Below are positions 1 to 6,917 of a stretch of DNA of 25,791 nucleotides, in pieces. The stretch is taken from assembly GCA_023409755.1 (NCBI GenBank), contig JAEYRA010000106.1:1-25791 (forward strand), given 5' to 3'. Position numbers and translations under genes: made by a program. The notes beneath the pieces are model-generated. The model did not search any database, was not told the origin of the DNA, and saw only the letters and a program-made list of their open reading frames with translations. How positions within the stretch are numbered: the first letter of the stretch is position 1; the number at the start of each line of letters is the position of its first letter. Origin of the DNA: Bacillota bacterium. GTDB taxonomy: Bacteria; Bacillota; Clostridia; Christensenellales; UMGS416.

Positions 1-520
1 TCGCCCGGTCCCCCTCCCCCTTCAGCAGGGAGTAGAGTTTCATATCCAGCAGTTCCCCATTCTTGAACGCATTCTGCCGCAGCACACCCTCCAGGGTAAA
101 GCCGCATTTCTCCAGCACCCGGCAGGAGGCGGCATTGCGGGCAAAGGGCTCGGCAAAGATGCGCACGATGTCCGTGGTGTCAAACACTTGGCGGCAGGCC
201 TGCCGCACGGCGCTGGTGGCCAACCCCTTGCCCCAGTACGGTTCGGCCAGGTAGTAGCCCATCTCCGCCGTGCGGCAATGGATGTTGCCCTGGCGGTACA
301 CGCCAATGCTGCCGACGGCCCCGCCCTCCACCGCAATGGCGTACACGAACGCCTTGCTCCCATCGGCACTCGCGCAGAAGTTGATGAAATTGCGTGCGTC
401 CTGCACAGTATAGGGGAATGGCAGCCCGTCACGCAGGTTGTCAAGTATCTTCCGGTTGTTCAGGCACTCCGCCAGGTCGGCGGCGTCCTCTGCCCGCCAG
501 GGCCGCAGCACACAGTCCAT
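1..520 (-). CDS. GNAT family N-acetyltransferase (RimJ/RimL-like), C-terminus cut by window edge
   Basis: The minus strand reads open from an ATG at 520 to the window edge (173 codons visible, no stop), so the 3' end is missing. A GGAGGAGA ribosome binding site sits about five bases before the ATG. The protein begins MDCVLRPWRAEDA, typical of RimJ/RimL-type acetyltransferases. Acetyl-CoA-binding motif A is visible as YWGKGLATSAV (about residues 95-105), followed by the usual NAASCRVLEKCGFTLEGV segment (about 129-145). Enzymes of this family transfer acetyl groups from acetyl-CoA to amino groups of proteins or small molecules. The substrate cannot be told from sequence. It lies downstream of two tRNA genes on the same strand but is separated from them by a strong terminator, so it is probably transcribed separately. 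Confidence 0.9.
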   Translation of the reverse strand, partial: MDCVLRPWRAEDAADLAECLNNRKILDNLRDGLPFPYTVQDARNFINFCASADGSKAFVYAIAVEGGAVGSIGVYRQGNIHCRTAEMGYYLAEPYWGKGLATSAVRQACRQVFDTTDIVRIFAEPFARNAASCRVLEKCGFTLEGVLRQNAFKNGELLDMKLYSLLKGEGDRA

Positions 521-586
521 CACGTTCTCCTCCAGTCCTTGGGCATACTTCCCACGTCCGGGCTGGCTCCCACCCATACCGTGGGG

Positions 587-595
587 AGTATAGCA
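587..595 (-). promoter_or_regulatory. Extended -10 promoter candidate for the acetyltransferase gene
   Basis: On the minus strand the sequence TGC-TATACT gives an extended -10 element about 67 bases before the GNAT start codon. No good -35 hexamer lies 17 bases upstream. It immediately follows the hairpin at 593-627 and shares its last bases. The assignment rests on motif resemblance only. Confidence 0.4.
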
Positions 596-627
596 AAATC
601 GCGAACCCTTCGGGATTCGCGATTTGC
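593..627 (-). terminator. Second hairpin downstream of the tRNA pair
   Basis: A 12-bp inverted repeat (GCAAATCGCGAA against TTCGCGATTTTGC, one extra T in the second arm) encloses a short CCCGAAGGG core. On the minus strand the second arm contains a run of four T. It may be a back-up terminator after the tRNA terminator at 684-723, or a leader structure of the acetyltransferase gene. Its stem shares the CGCGAACC core with the other hairpin. Confidence 0.5.
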
Positions 628-683
628 GGCGTCGGCCCGGCCCATCGCCAGCATTGCGCAACAGCTGCACAGCCCGGCGCGGG

Positions 684-723
684 CAAAAAAATACCGCGAA
701 CCATCTGCCTTGGTTCGCGGTAT
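684..723 (-). terminator. Intrinsic terminator of the tRNA operon
   Basis: A perfect 13-bp stem (691-703 with 711-723) has a 7-base loop and is followed on the minus strand by seven T residues (691 to 685). It begins about 20 bases after the tRNA-Met 3' end. This is a textbook rho-independent terminator. Confidence 0.93.
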
Positions 724-741
724 CGGCCGCCGCTCAGCGGC

Positions 742-818
742 TGGTAGCGGCGGTCGGATTTGAACCAACGACACTTCGGGTATGAACCGAATGCTCTAGC
801 CAACTGAGCTACGCCGCC
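742..818 (-). tRNA. tRNA-Met (CAU), elongator type
   Basis: The minus strand gives a 77-nt cloverleaf including an encoded CCA end. The acceptor stem GGCGGCG pairs with CGCCGCU, the D-arm is GCTCAGTTGGCTAGAGC, the anticodon loop is TTCATAC with anticodon CAU, and the T-loop is TTCAAAT. The paired acceptor end, with no 1:72 mismatch of the initiator type, and likeness to Bacillota elongator tRNA-Met decide the call. A lysidine-modified tRNA-Ile2 also carries CAU and cannot be fully excluded. It lies four bases after the initiator tRNA in the same transcript. Confidence 0.9.
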
Positions 819-822
819 AAAC

Positions 823-900
<78 letters not shown>

Positions 901-929
901 TCGTTCGCCCTTGATGGGGCGCAAAAAGT

Positions 930-958
930 ATTCTACTGCGGCTCGTGTCTAAAGTCAA
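930..958 (-). promoter_or_regulatory. Sigma-A promoter of the tRNA pair
   Basis: On the minus strand TTGACT (958-953), a 17-base spacer and TAGAAT (935-930) stand about 30 bases before the first tRNA nucleotide. Both hexamers are close to consensus. Its presence here also argues against the long 5' extension of the divergent plus-strand gene, whose true start is at 1125. Confidence 0.85.
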
Positions 959-1124
959 GGGGTATTTTCAAAGCCAATTGGTTTTCTTCCCCTCTGCCTG
1001 CTCGTCACTACGCGTCAGCAGGTCAATTGGCGTTTCGCATAACACTTATCACTTCTTGTTTGCCCGCAATAATAAGAGTGTATATATTATAAGTAGAATT
1101 CTGCTGATGCAGAGGAGAACTGCC

Positions 1125-2408
1125 ATGTGTAACCTGCACCTACTGAAGAATCTGACCGGAGCCATGCGCCGCGCCAAGGGCACGGTCGTTGTGGAGGAAG
1201 GCGGGCCGGCCGGCCTGACGCTGGTGCTGCTGGGCGAGGTGGGCGAGTTCACGCATTATGGCAGACCGACCCAAACAGGACTGGCCACCTACGGCCCCGG
1301 TGATTTCTTTGGGGAAGAAACATTGGCGGGGCACGCCGCAGCCACGGCCGTGGCGCTGACCGATGCGGTGGTGCTCATCATTCCTGCCGAGGGGTTGACC
1401 GCCTTCCTGCGGGCCGAGCCGGACTTTGCGGCCGAGATGGTGCGGTGCCTGGGGCAACGTCTGGCCCTGGTACAAGGAGGGTACGCCAAGGCCGTGGGCC
1501 GCCGCTTCCCCATCGGCGCGGTGCCCAAGGCTCCCTTGCCTGCCCAAGCGACGGCAGCCGCGCCCAAGGCCGCAGCTGCGGCACCCAACCGGGCCGCCCC
1601 TGCCCCCGCACCGGGCAATGAAGCGGTGCCCCCTGTGACGGCTGACCCTGCGGCCGTGCGGGCCGCTCTGGGTGAGCTGCTCTACCCCCCGGAGCACAAG
1701 GAGTACGAGCTGCCCCTGCACGTCGGCGACCGGACCTACCTCATGGAGAAAGGCTACACCTGCCCGGTGTGCAAGCACACCTTCCGGGCGTTGAAGGTAC
1801 GCTCCTCCCGCCTGGTGCCGGAGGGTACCGACCGGGACCTGCGCACCCGTTACAAGGGTGTGGAGCCGCTCTACTACGACGTGGCCAGCTGCCCCAACTG
1901 CCTGTACAGCGCGCCGGACGATCTCTTTGCCACCCCCGACAATGCCCGCGCCGAGCTGCCGGCGGCCCTGAAGACGCTCAAGGCCCGGGGGTTGTCCTTC
2001 GAGCTGGAGCGCACCACCGAATCGGTCTTTGCCGGTTACTACCTGGCGCTGCAGTGTGCGCCGGTTTACCTCGCACGTCACCCGCTGACCGTGCCCAACT
2101 TGCTCATGAAGCTCTACCGCCTGTATCAGGACTGCGCCGACCCGGTAATGGAAGAGCTGACCGCCCAGCGCGCGTTGGAGACCCACCTGGCCGTGTATCA
2201 GTCCATTGAGCTCACCCCCGGGCAGGAGCAGCAGATTCAGCTGCTGCTGGCGGAGCTTTCTCTGCGGCTTGGCAACCTCAAGGACGCCCGCAACTTCTTC
2301 TTCCATGTGAAAAGCGACCGCGCGGCCCCACCGCTGTTGCGTACCCACGCGGAGAACCGCATCATGGACATCCGCACGGCGACAGCCCAGAACGCCGACG
2401 AAACCTGA
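1125..2408 (+). CDS. Cyclic-nucleotide-binding-fold protein fused to DUF2225
   Basis: This is a 427-residue cytoplasmic protein. Residues about 10-125 form a CRP-type cyclic nucleotide-binding fold, with the signature GPGDFFGEETLAG near 58-69. Residues about 130-175 are an Ala/Pro-rich linker. Residues about 180-425 match DUF2225, with paired CPVC (213-216) and CPNC (256-259) motifs that suggest a metal site, followed by helices of TPR type. The ATG at 1125 is chosen because AGAGGAGAA lies just upstream. The reading frame stays open back to 945, but that stretch overlaps the tRNA promoter and does not look like protein. No helix-turn-helix follows the sensor domain, so it is not a CRP-type transcription factor. 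Proteins of this architecture are common in Clostridia and their function is unknown. Confidence 0.88.
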   Translation: MCNLHLLKNLTGAMRRAKGTVVVEEGGPAGLTLVLLGEVGEFTHYGRPTQTGLATYGPGDFFGEETLAGHAAATAVALTDAVVLIIPAEGLTAFLRAEPDFAAEMVRCLGQRLALVQGGYAKAVGRRFPIGAVPKAPLPAQATAAAPKAAAAAPNRAAPAPAPGNEAVPPVTADPAAVRAALGELLYPPEHKEYELPLHVGDRTYLMEKGYTCPVCKHTFRALKVRSSRLVPEGTDRDLRTRYKGVEPLYYDVASCPNCLYSAPDDLFATPDNARAELPAALKTLKARGLSFELERTTESVFAGYYLALQCAPVYLARHPLTVPNLLMKLYRLYQDCADPVMEELTAQRALETHLAVYQSIELTPGQEQQIQLLLAELSLRLGNLKDARNFFFHVKSDRAAPPLLRTHAENRIMDIRTATAQNADET

Positions 2409-2503
2409 GGGTGAACCAGAACAAGCCCCCGGTTTTTGAACTGCCCCCTGGTTTATAGACAGTGAAAAAGCCCCCAGCCGTAGGGAATCGAAAGATTACG
2501 CAC

Positions 2504-2541
2504 ACTGGCACCGTTTTTCAAGCGGTGTCAGTTTTGTTTTC
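2504..2541 (+). terminator. Hairpin with T-rich tail inside the IS remnant
   Basis: ACTGGCACCG (2504-2513) pairs with CGGTGTCAGT (2523-2532), ten pairs including one G-U, around a 9-base loop, followed by TTTGTTTTC. It could end transcripts from the DUF2225 gene now that the adjacent hairpin is split. Confidence 0.5.
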
Positions 2542-2559
2542 AAACAAAGTCTGTGGTTG

Positions 2560-2738
2560 TTATAGAAATGGATGCTCTGCTCGCCGTTTTCTCTTCATGT
2601 ATTCTTTAACAGTTTCTTTCCCGGGCAGCCCAGGCTCATCTGCTATCTCTCTCCTTGTCCGCCCCTGGGCATACATCTCCTCAATGATCGGTCCAAGCTC
2701 CTTTACGCGGGGTAGATCCGCTTTCTCTCCAGCGACAT
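2560..2738 (-). pseudogene. Broken IS3-type orfA (transposase helix-turn-helix subunit)
   Basis: An ATG at 2738 with an upstream AGGAGG gives MSLERKRIYPA and then a stop. One base out of register, the frame continues VKELGPIIEEMYAQGRTRREIADEPG to a stop at 2560. Joined, this resembles the N-terminal DNA-binding subunit of IS3-family transposases (helix-turn-helix with TRREIAD). A single-base deletion near codon 11 and the loss of orfB show it is dead. Confidence 0.65.
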
Positions 2739-2908
2739 GAAAGACCTCCTGCTGTATTGATCCTACATCAGGAGGTCTTTTTTGGCACTGTCCGTTTTGT
2801 GGGGTTCTGTTCAGTAGTGAGGGGGGCTTGTTGTGTTCTACAATGACCGTGTCACTGCCACACAATCCTTATACACCAGAAGAACCGATCGAGCAACCTG
2901 CCTTTCCA

Positions 2909-3625
2909 TCAACCAAGCAACCAATAAAGCAACGCCCGGAGCAAAACTTCAACCGCAACGAAGCCCAGCACAAGGAGACTGCTGGTGCCGGTGTGCCGGC
3001 GGACAAAGCGGGAACGAGCCGGTTCTTCCATCGTCTGCTCCACGCGGGAGACCCGCTCCAAGTTCCAGAAATACAACCGGTTGCCAAAAAGGCCAAAGAC
3101 GACGGCGCTCGCGAACCCCATACCGATGCTCCCCCACCCCGTTGTGTCCAGCAGAGAGGAAAACTGGACAGACACCCAACACGCAATGACTGGGGCATAC
3201 AGTTTGCGGTACACCAGCCAATACGGCGAAAACAGAAACGCCGCCCAGTTCCAACTCACCATCTTGCTGCTTCTGTTCATTTGGGTAAACCGGGGACGGT
3301 AATAGTACAGGCGCTTATCAACAAACCGCTCGAAGTCGAAGGGCAGAGCGGCGGGCTCGGGTGTGTCGGCTTTCGCCGGTGCTGGCTCTGCAATCGGCAC
3401 GCCACCCGCGACAGTGCCAAGCACCCCGCCGCAGACCGCGCAGACCGCCCCCGACGTATCGTGCGCTGCCGTCGGCTGTGTGGCAGCATAGGGGGCCATG
3501 TCATCCCCCACCTGGCAGGCACTGTGACAGGGCCGCCCGCAGCCGGGGCACAGCGCTACCTCATCGCCCGCCACCAGGGGCCGCCCGCAGGCCGCGCAGA
3601 CCATCTCTCTCGCTTCCAGTTCCAT
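2909..3625 (-). CDS. Prokaryotic RING-finger/DUF2628 membrane protein
   Basis: This 238-residue protein starts with a zinc-binding module. C10, C13, C26, C29, H34 and C37 are arranged like the prokaryotic RING family 1, and a further C62-x2-C65 pair follows. A Pro/Ala-rich linker leads to a DUF2628-like region with the signature WNWAAFLFSPYWLVYRKLY (126-144), then about three hydrophobic segments (145-160, 168-184, 215-237). The zinc module is predicted to face the cytoplasm. Prokaryotic RING family 1 is known from comparative genomics as linked to membrane and signalling proteins; the exact role is not established. It lies 25 bases after the protease gene and is very likely co-transcribed with it. 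Confidence 0.8.
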   Translation of the reverse strand: MELEAREMVCAACGRPLVAGDEVALCPGCGRPCHSACQVGDDMAPYAATQPTAAHDTSGAVCAVCGGVLGTVAGGVPIAEPAPAKADTPEPAALPFDFERFVDKRLYYYRPRFTQMNRSSKMVSWNWAAFLFSPYWLVYRKLYAPVIACWVSVQFSSLLDTTGWGSIGMGFASAVVFGLFGNRLYFWNLERVSRVEQTMEEPARSRFVRRHTGTSSLLVLGFVAVEVLLRALLYWLLG

Positions 3626-3650
3626 CCTTCACCCACCCCCACGTCCTCTT

Positions 3651-4598
3651 TCAGCGGTCGTCCTCTTCGTCATCGTCGCTCTCGTCCTCCGGCCAGTCGG
3701 CGTCATCCGCCGCATCCCCATCGGGCGAGCCCAGACCCATCCCCGCCATGGGCGTCAGGGTGATTGCGGTTGGCGCTGCGTTCCGACGGCGGCGCAGGCG
3801 CAGCAGCAGCATCAGGTTACCCGTGAGCGACAGGCAGAAGAGCACGGCCAGTACGACCACGCCGTCACCGCCCAGGGCGCTGCCCACAGCCTGCCCGGCC
3901 GCCGACGCCGCCCGCTCGGCCCCATCCGGCCGCTCCACCGCCGGAAGGGTGAGGGTGCCATTGACGTTGCCATGGCCGTTGAGCGCCACACCGTGGTCGG
4001 TCAGCACATCGCACACCACCGTCATGGGGATGGCCAGCCCCAGGCCCTCGCTGTCGGTGAGCTTCCCGCTGTTCATGCCGAGCACCGCACCGTCGTCGGT
4101 CAGCAGCGGGCCGCCGCTGCTGCCGGGGTTGATGGCCGCGTCGGTCTGGATGTAGACACGCTGCCCAAGCATCCGCTGCCGGGCCGAGACGATGCCGCGC
4201 GTCAGAGTGTAGGCCAAGTTCTCCGGTGCGCCCACGGCGTAGACGTCATCCCCGATGGCACTGCCTGTGGGGTCGGCCACCGCCAGCACCGGGAAGGCGG
4301 CATCGGCCACCTGCAAAGCAGCCACGTCGCGCTCGTCATCCAGCACCACGACCACCGCGGCCCAGGTCTGGCCGTCCCGCGTCACCACCCGGGTGTCGCT
4401 GGGGTCGTCGATGACGTGGGCGTTGGTGACGATGCAGTTGCCCCCAATGGTAAAACCGCTGCCCACCGCGTCGCCGGAGAACACCACGACCACACTGGCA
4501 AAGACGCTCTCAGCGTCAAAGCCGATGGCCGCCGCCGGTGTGGTCACCCCCAGCAAGGCCCACAGCAGGGCCAACAACCCCACCATCCTCCGCCCCAT
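3651..4598 (-). CDS. Membrane-anchored trypsin-like serine protease (HtrA/DegP type, no PDZ)
   Basis: This is a 315-residue protein with a signal peptide or N-terminal anchor (1-24) and a chymotrypsin-fold domain. The catalytic triad is visible: His61 in TNAHVIDD, Asp91 in DDERDVAAL, and Ser161 in INPGSSGGPLL. It lacks a PDZ domain. Instead a linker leads to a transmembrane helix (about 247-266), an RLRRRRN stop-transfer cluster and a very acidic tail (DDADWPEDESDDDEEDD). The ATG at 4598 is chosen over upstream in-frame starts because GGAGGTGA precedes it and the signal peptide begins there. The topology places the protease outside the membrane and the acidic tail inside. The next gene, 25 bases downstream, encodes a RING-type zinc membrane protein, which suggests a quality-control or signalling pair. 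Confidence 0.88.
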   Translation of the reverse strand: MGRRMVGLLALLWALLGVTTPAAAIGFDAESVFASVVVVFSGDAVGSGFTIGGNCIVTNAHVIDDPSDTRVVTRDGQTWAAVVVVLDDERDVAALQVADAAFPVLAVADPTGSAIGDDVYAVGAPENLAYTLTRGIVSARQRMLGQRVYIQTDAAINPGSSGGPLLTDDGAVLGMNSGKLTDSEGLGLAIPMTVVCDVLTDHGVALNGHGNVNGTLTLPAVERPDGAERAASAAGQAVGSALGGDGVVVLAVLFCLSLTGNLMLLLRLRRRRNAAPTAITLTPMAGMGLGSPDGDAADDADWPEDESDDDEEDDR

Positions 4599-4787
4599 GC
4601 CGTCACCTCCATAGCGCGTCGCCGCCGCTTTCCTTTTTGTTTGGTTCCCCATCATTATTGCGTCAAGCAGCCCGTCCGTCAAGATGGCGTGGTCACCACC
4701 GGGCCTGCCCGGCAGACGCATCCCCGTTGCGACATGCCCATGGACCAGCCGGGCGCCCGAAATATGCACCAGGCCGCGCCGTCCGCG

Positions 4788-4816
4788 TTGACACCACCGT
4801 CGGCCAATCGTACAAT
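4788..4816 (+). promoter_or_regulatory. Near-consensus sigma-A promoter of the GH20 gene
   Basis: TTGACA (4788-4793), a 17-base spacer and TACAAT (4811-4816). The start codon is 44 bases further on with AAAGGAG at 4847-4853. It is the strongest promoter match in the window. Confidence 0.92.
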
Positions 4817-4860
4817 AGTGTTGATTCCCCGCCCTCCAACGGGGAGAAAGGAGCGTTCCC

Positions 4861-5934
4861 ATGGCCATTGATACCACCCGCCCCTTTGTGGGGTTCCACA
4901 CCCGCTTTGCTGACCACGAGGCGGTGGACAGTCTTCTGCGTCTGGTGGACGAGGGGCTGGCCCCCATGGGCTTCAACCACCTGATGCTGGAGTTCAACCC
5001 CGGCTATGCCTACCGTTGCTTCCCGGAGTTTTCCACCGGCACGGTGACCTACGAGGACTGCGTGCGCATCCGCGAGCACTGCAAGGAGAAGGGCATCACG
5101 ATCATTCCGCTCTTCCAGTGCCTCAGCCACCAGGCCGACCACATGAGCGCAACGCCCTCCGGCGCGTGGCCGCTGCTCGACAGCCACCCCGAGTTTATGG
5201 AGACCCCCGACGTACCGGCCAACGCCACCTGGCCCCAGTTCTACACCCACAGCTGGTGCGCGTCCAACGACGACATCTACCAGTATGTGTTCCCGATGAT
5301 GGACGAGATTGCTGAGGCCTGCGGGGCTACCACGGTGCACATCGGCCTCGATGAGGTGTTCGACATCGGCGAGCCCGGCTGCCCCCGCTGCCACGGCAAG
5401 GACAAGGCCGCCCTCTTCGCCCGCACGGTGAAGATCCTGCACGACCACCTGACCGAACGCGGCATCCAGACGATGATGTGGGGCGACCGGCTCTTGAATG
5501 CCGAGGCCCTGGGCTACCAGATGTGGGAGGCCGACAAGTTCGGCATGTGGCCGGCCTTCGACCGCACCGACGAGGTAACCCGCGACATCATCATCTGCGA
5601 CTGGCACTACGACCTGCACGACCACGGCTACCCCTCGGTGGGGCAGTTCATGCAGGCCGGGTTTGACGTCATCCCCAGCTTTGGGGCCGACGAAAAGCAG
5701 GCCGCCCACTTCTGGCACTACGCGCTGGAGTACCTGTACCTGGGCAACAAATTCGGCTGGAAGGGCCATGTGCTTGGGCTGCTGTGCACCCACTGGAAAC
5801 CCCTGACCGCCGAGGGCGTGGACGCGCTCCTGGCTGGCATCCGGCAGGAGCACCCCTACGACCCCGACCAGCGGGACGTGGGCCGCGTCATCGCCAAGGT
5901 CGTGCCCGCGGGCAAGCACATGCGGGTGCGGTAG
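4861..5934 (+). CDS. Glycoside hydrolase family 20-like protein (beta-N-acetylhexosaminidase type)
   Basis: This 357-residue protein consists of the catalytic barrel alone. The GH20 hallmark H-x-G-x-D-E is seen as HIGLDEV (His160, Asp164, Glu165). In GH20 this Asp assists the substrate N-acetyl group and the Glu is the acid/base. Other barrel landmarks are LEFNPGYAYRCFPE (43-56), IIPLFQCLSH (81-90) and a late CTHWKP. It lacks the N-terminal GH20b domain and has no signal peptide, so it is probably cytoplasmic and acts on imported GlcNAc- or GalNAc-containing fragments. Sugar specificity is not predictable. It stands alone under a strong promoter, divergent from the protease pair, and ends before the 6098-6143 hairpin. 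Confidence 0.85.
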   Translation: MAIDTTRPFVGFHTRFADHEAVDSLLRLVDEGLAPMGFNHLMLEFNPGYAYRCFPEFSTGTVTYEDCVRIREHCKEKGITIIPLFQCLSHQADHMSATPSGAWPLLDSHPEFMETPDVPANATWPQFYTHSWCASNDDIYQYVFPMMDEIAEACGATTVHIGLDEVFDIGEPGCPRCHGKDKAALFARTVKILHDHLTERGIQTMMWGDRLLNAEALGYQMWEADKFGMWPAFDRTDEVTRDIIICDWHYDLHDHGYPSVGQFMQAGFDVIPSFGADEKQAAHFWHYALEYLYLGNKFGWKGHVLGLLCTHWKPLTAEGVDALLAGIRQEHPYDPDQRDVGRVIAKVVPAGKHMRVR

Positions 5935-6097
5935 GACTGGAAGGATCCACGAAAGCAACGACATGGCTACGAGCACACTAAGTCATATATCCGTAATAGC
6001 AGGAAGCCGAGGAAAAGGAAACAAACCGATAAAATGACACCTTCATTTCTGAAGCGGATAGGAACCCATTTTCGCAGTGCTCACGCTCCATCGATCA

Positions 6098-6143
6098 ACA
6101 TGATATCTGGGCCAATTCTGATGAATAGGCCCAGATATCATGT
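6098..6143. repeat. 16-bp perfect inverted repeat at a convergent gene junction
   Basis: ACATGATATCTGGGCC (6098-6113) and its exact complement (6128-6143) surround a 14-base spacer. It lies between the GH20 stop (5934) and the stop of the minus-strand regulator-like gene (6159). No U-tract follows on either strand. It could be a bidirectional terminator of non-canonical form, an mRNA-stabilising 3' hairpin, or a protein-binding palindrome. Confidence 0.6.
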
Positions 6144-6158
6144 CAACACCTATTGGGT

Positions 6159-6917
6159 TTATCTCGACATAAAGAAGTTTTTAGAGAACTCTGGCATTGT
6201 GCTACTAATCATCCTCTTGAATGCATCCTCCCTGAACGCATTTATGACCTTATTGATGCGCCTTGTAGCCCAACCTGGACCATATCCAAATTTCGCATTT
6301 ATGTCCTGCTTCCCCATTCTCTTACCAGAATCAAGACCATAACACAAACGAACCGCATCCCTGCAATGAGGCTCAAAATGCTCAGACAAATCGAGTTGCG
6401 CGTCAATAATATCTTTCATGCGAAGAAGAAGGCTCTTATCATTTTCAAAGAAATCAAAGGTAAAACGGTAGTCATATACTTTCTTCAAGAATCCAAGATA
6501 CATCTTTATAATCTTTTTCTTTTCACGCCACGATTCCAACTCCTCAAACGGTACGTCGACTTTAGTGTCCTCTCCATTATCGTCCGCCATTTCGCTGATG
6601 TCCACGCATTCCTGTAAATTATCGCTATCCTCTGAATCCTCTTCTGTCTCCTCCTCAGGCTCTGTGACAAAATAACTCTCACGCAACATTTGAGCTTGAG
6701 AATTAGTGGTAATTAAAAAATTCCCAATATAATGCGGCAAAGCCATCTCCTCAGTTAATGGCTCCCTCATTAGGTACTCATTTACTTCCTGTTCAATATC
6801 TTGCAGCAATCCATCGAGCGTTAATGATTTAACTGAAATGTCATTAAGTCCAGGGACAACGGCAAAATAGTCTCCTGCTTTACTTCTAAAAACGATTGCT
6901 AAAGTCGAACTATTCAA
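6159..6917 (-). CDS. Unrecognised protein: HicB-like N-terminus, acidic linker, sigma-70 region-4-like C-terminus
   Basis: This 252-residue protein matches no full-length family I know. Residues about 5-52 (LAIVFRSKAGDYFAVVPGL then an amphipathic helix) resemble HicB-type antitoxin folds. Residues about 86-125 are strongly acidic. Residues about 130-180 are charged and helical. Residues about 181-236 resemble sigma-70 region 4: CRDAVRLCYGLDSG matches the REVIRLRYGLD-type first helix, followed by an INAKFG...RRINKVINAF helix-turn-helix pattern. No HicA toxin and no sigma region 2 are visible. The start is TTG at 6917; an in-frame stop lies 12 codons upstream, no ATG occurs before codon 50, and GGAAGG stands 11 bases before. 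The gene is much more AT-rich than its neighbours, suggesting transfer. Function is inferred only as a DNA- or polymerase-binding regulator. Confidence 0.6.
   Translation of the reverse strand: MNSSTLAIVFRSKAGDYFAVVPGLNDISVKSLTLDGLLQDIEQEVNEYLMREPLTEEMALPHYIGNFLITTNSQAQMLRESYFVTEPEEETEEDSEDSDNLQECVDISEMADDNGEDTKVDVPFEELESWREKKKIIKMYLGFLKKVYDYRFTFDFFENDKSLLLRMKDIIDAQLDLSEHFEPHCRDAVRLCYGLDSGKRMGKQDINAKFGYGPGWATRRINKVINAFREDAFKRMISSTMPEFSKNFFMSR

Larger units (their letters stand above)
2437..2813 (-). mobile_element. Decayed IS3-family element (377 bp)
   Basis: The two ends are imperfect inverted repeats. The left end reads TGAACTGCCCCC and the right end, on the minus strand, TGAACAGAACCCC. 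Each continues into a matching GACAGTG...AAAAAG segment about 20-30 bases in. TGAAC-type ends and an internal orfA fragment fit the IS3 family. Most of the transposase, including all of orfB, is missing, so it cannot move by itself. I see no clear target-site duplication. Confidence 0.65.
2420..2832. repeat. Interrupted inverted repeat flanking the IS remnant
   Basis: AACAAGCCCCC at 2420-2430 is matched exactly by its complement at 2822-2832. The two arms lie just outside the IS3-like ends at 2437 and 2813. Without the insertion they would form an 11-bp stem with a short loop just after the DUF2225 gene stop codon. The likely reading is a terminator-type hairpin split by the insertion; no U-tract follows the right arm. 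Confidence 0.55.

Noticed and set aside
945..1124. 60-codon upstream extension of the cNMP/DUF2225 frame
   Set aside because: It overlaps the divergent tRNA promoter, is AT-rich and unlike the protein, and a good ribosome binding site precedes the ATG at 1125.
2828..3763. Plus-strand frame of 311 codons opposite the RING/DUF2628 gene
   Set aside because: Low-complexity translation with no domain. The minus-strand frame has zinc ligands and DUF2628 motifs.
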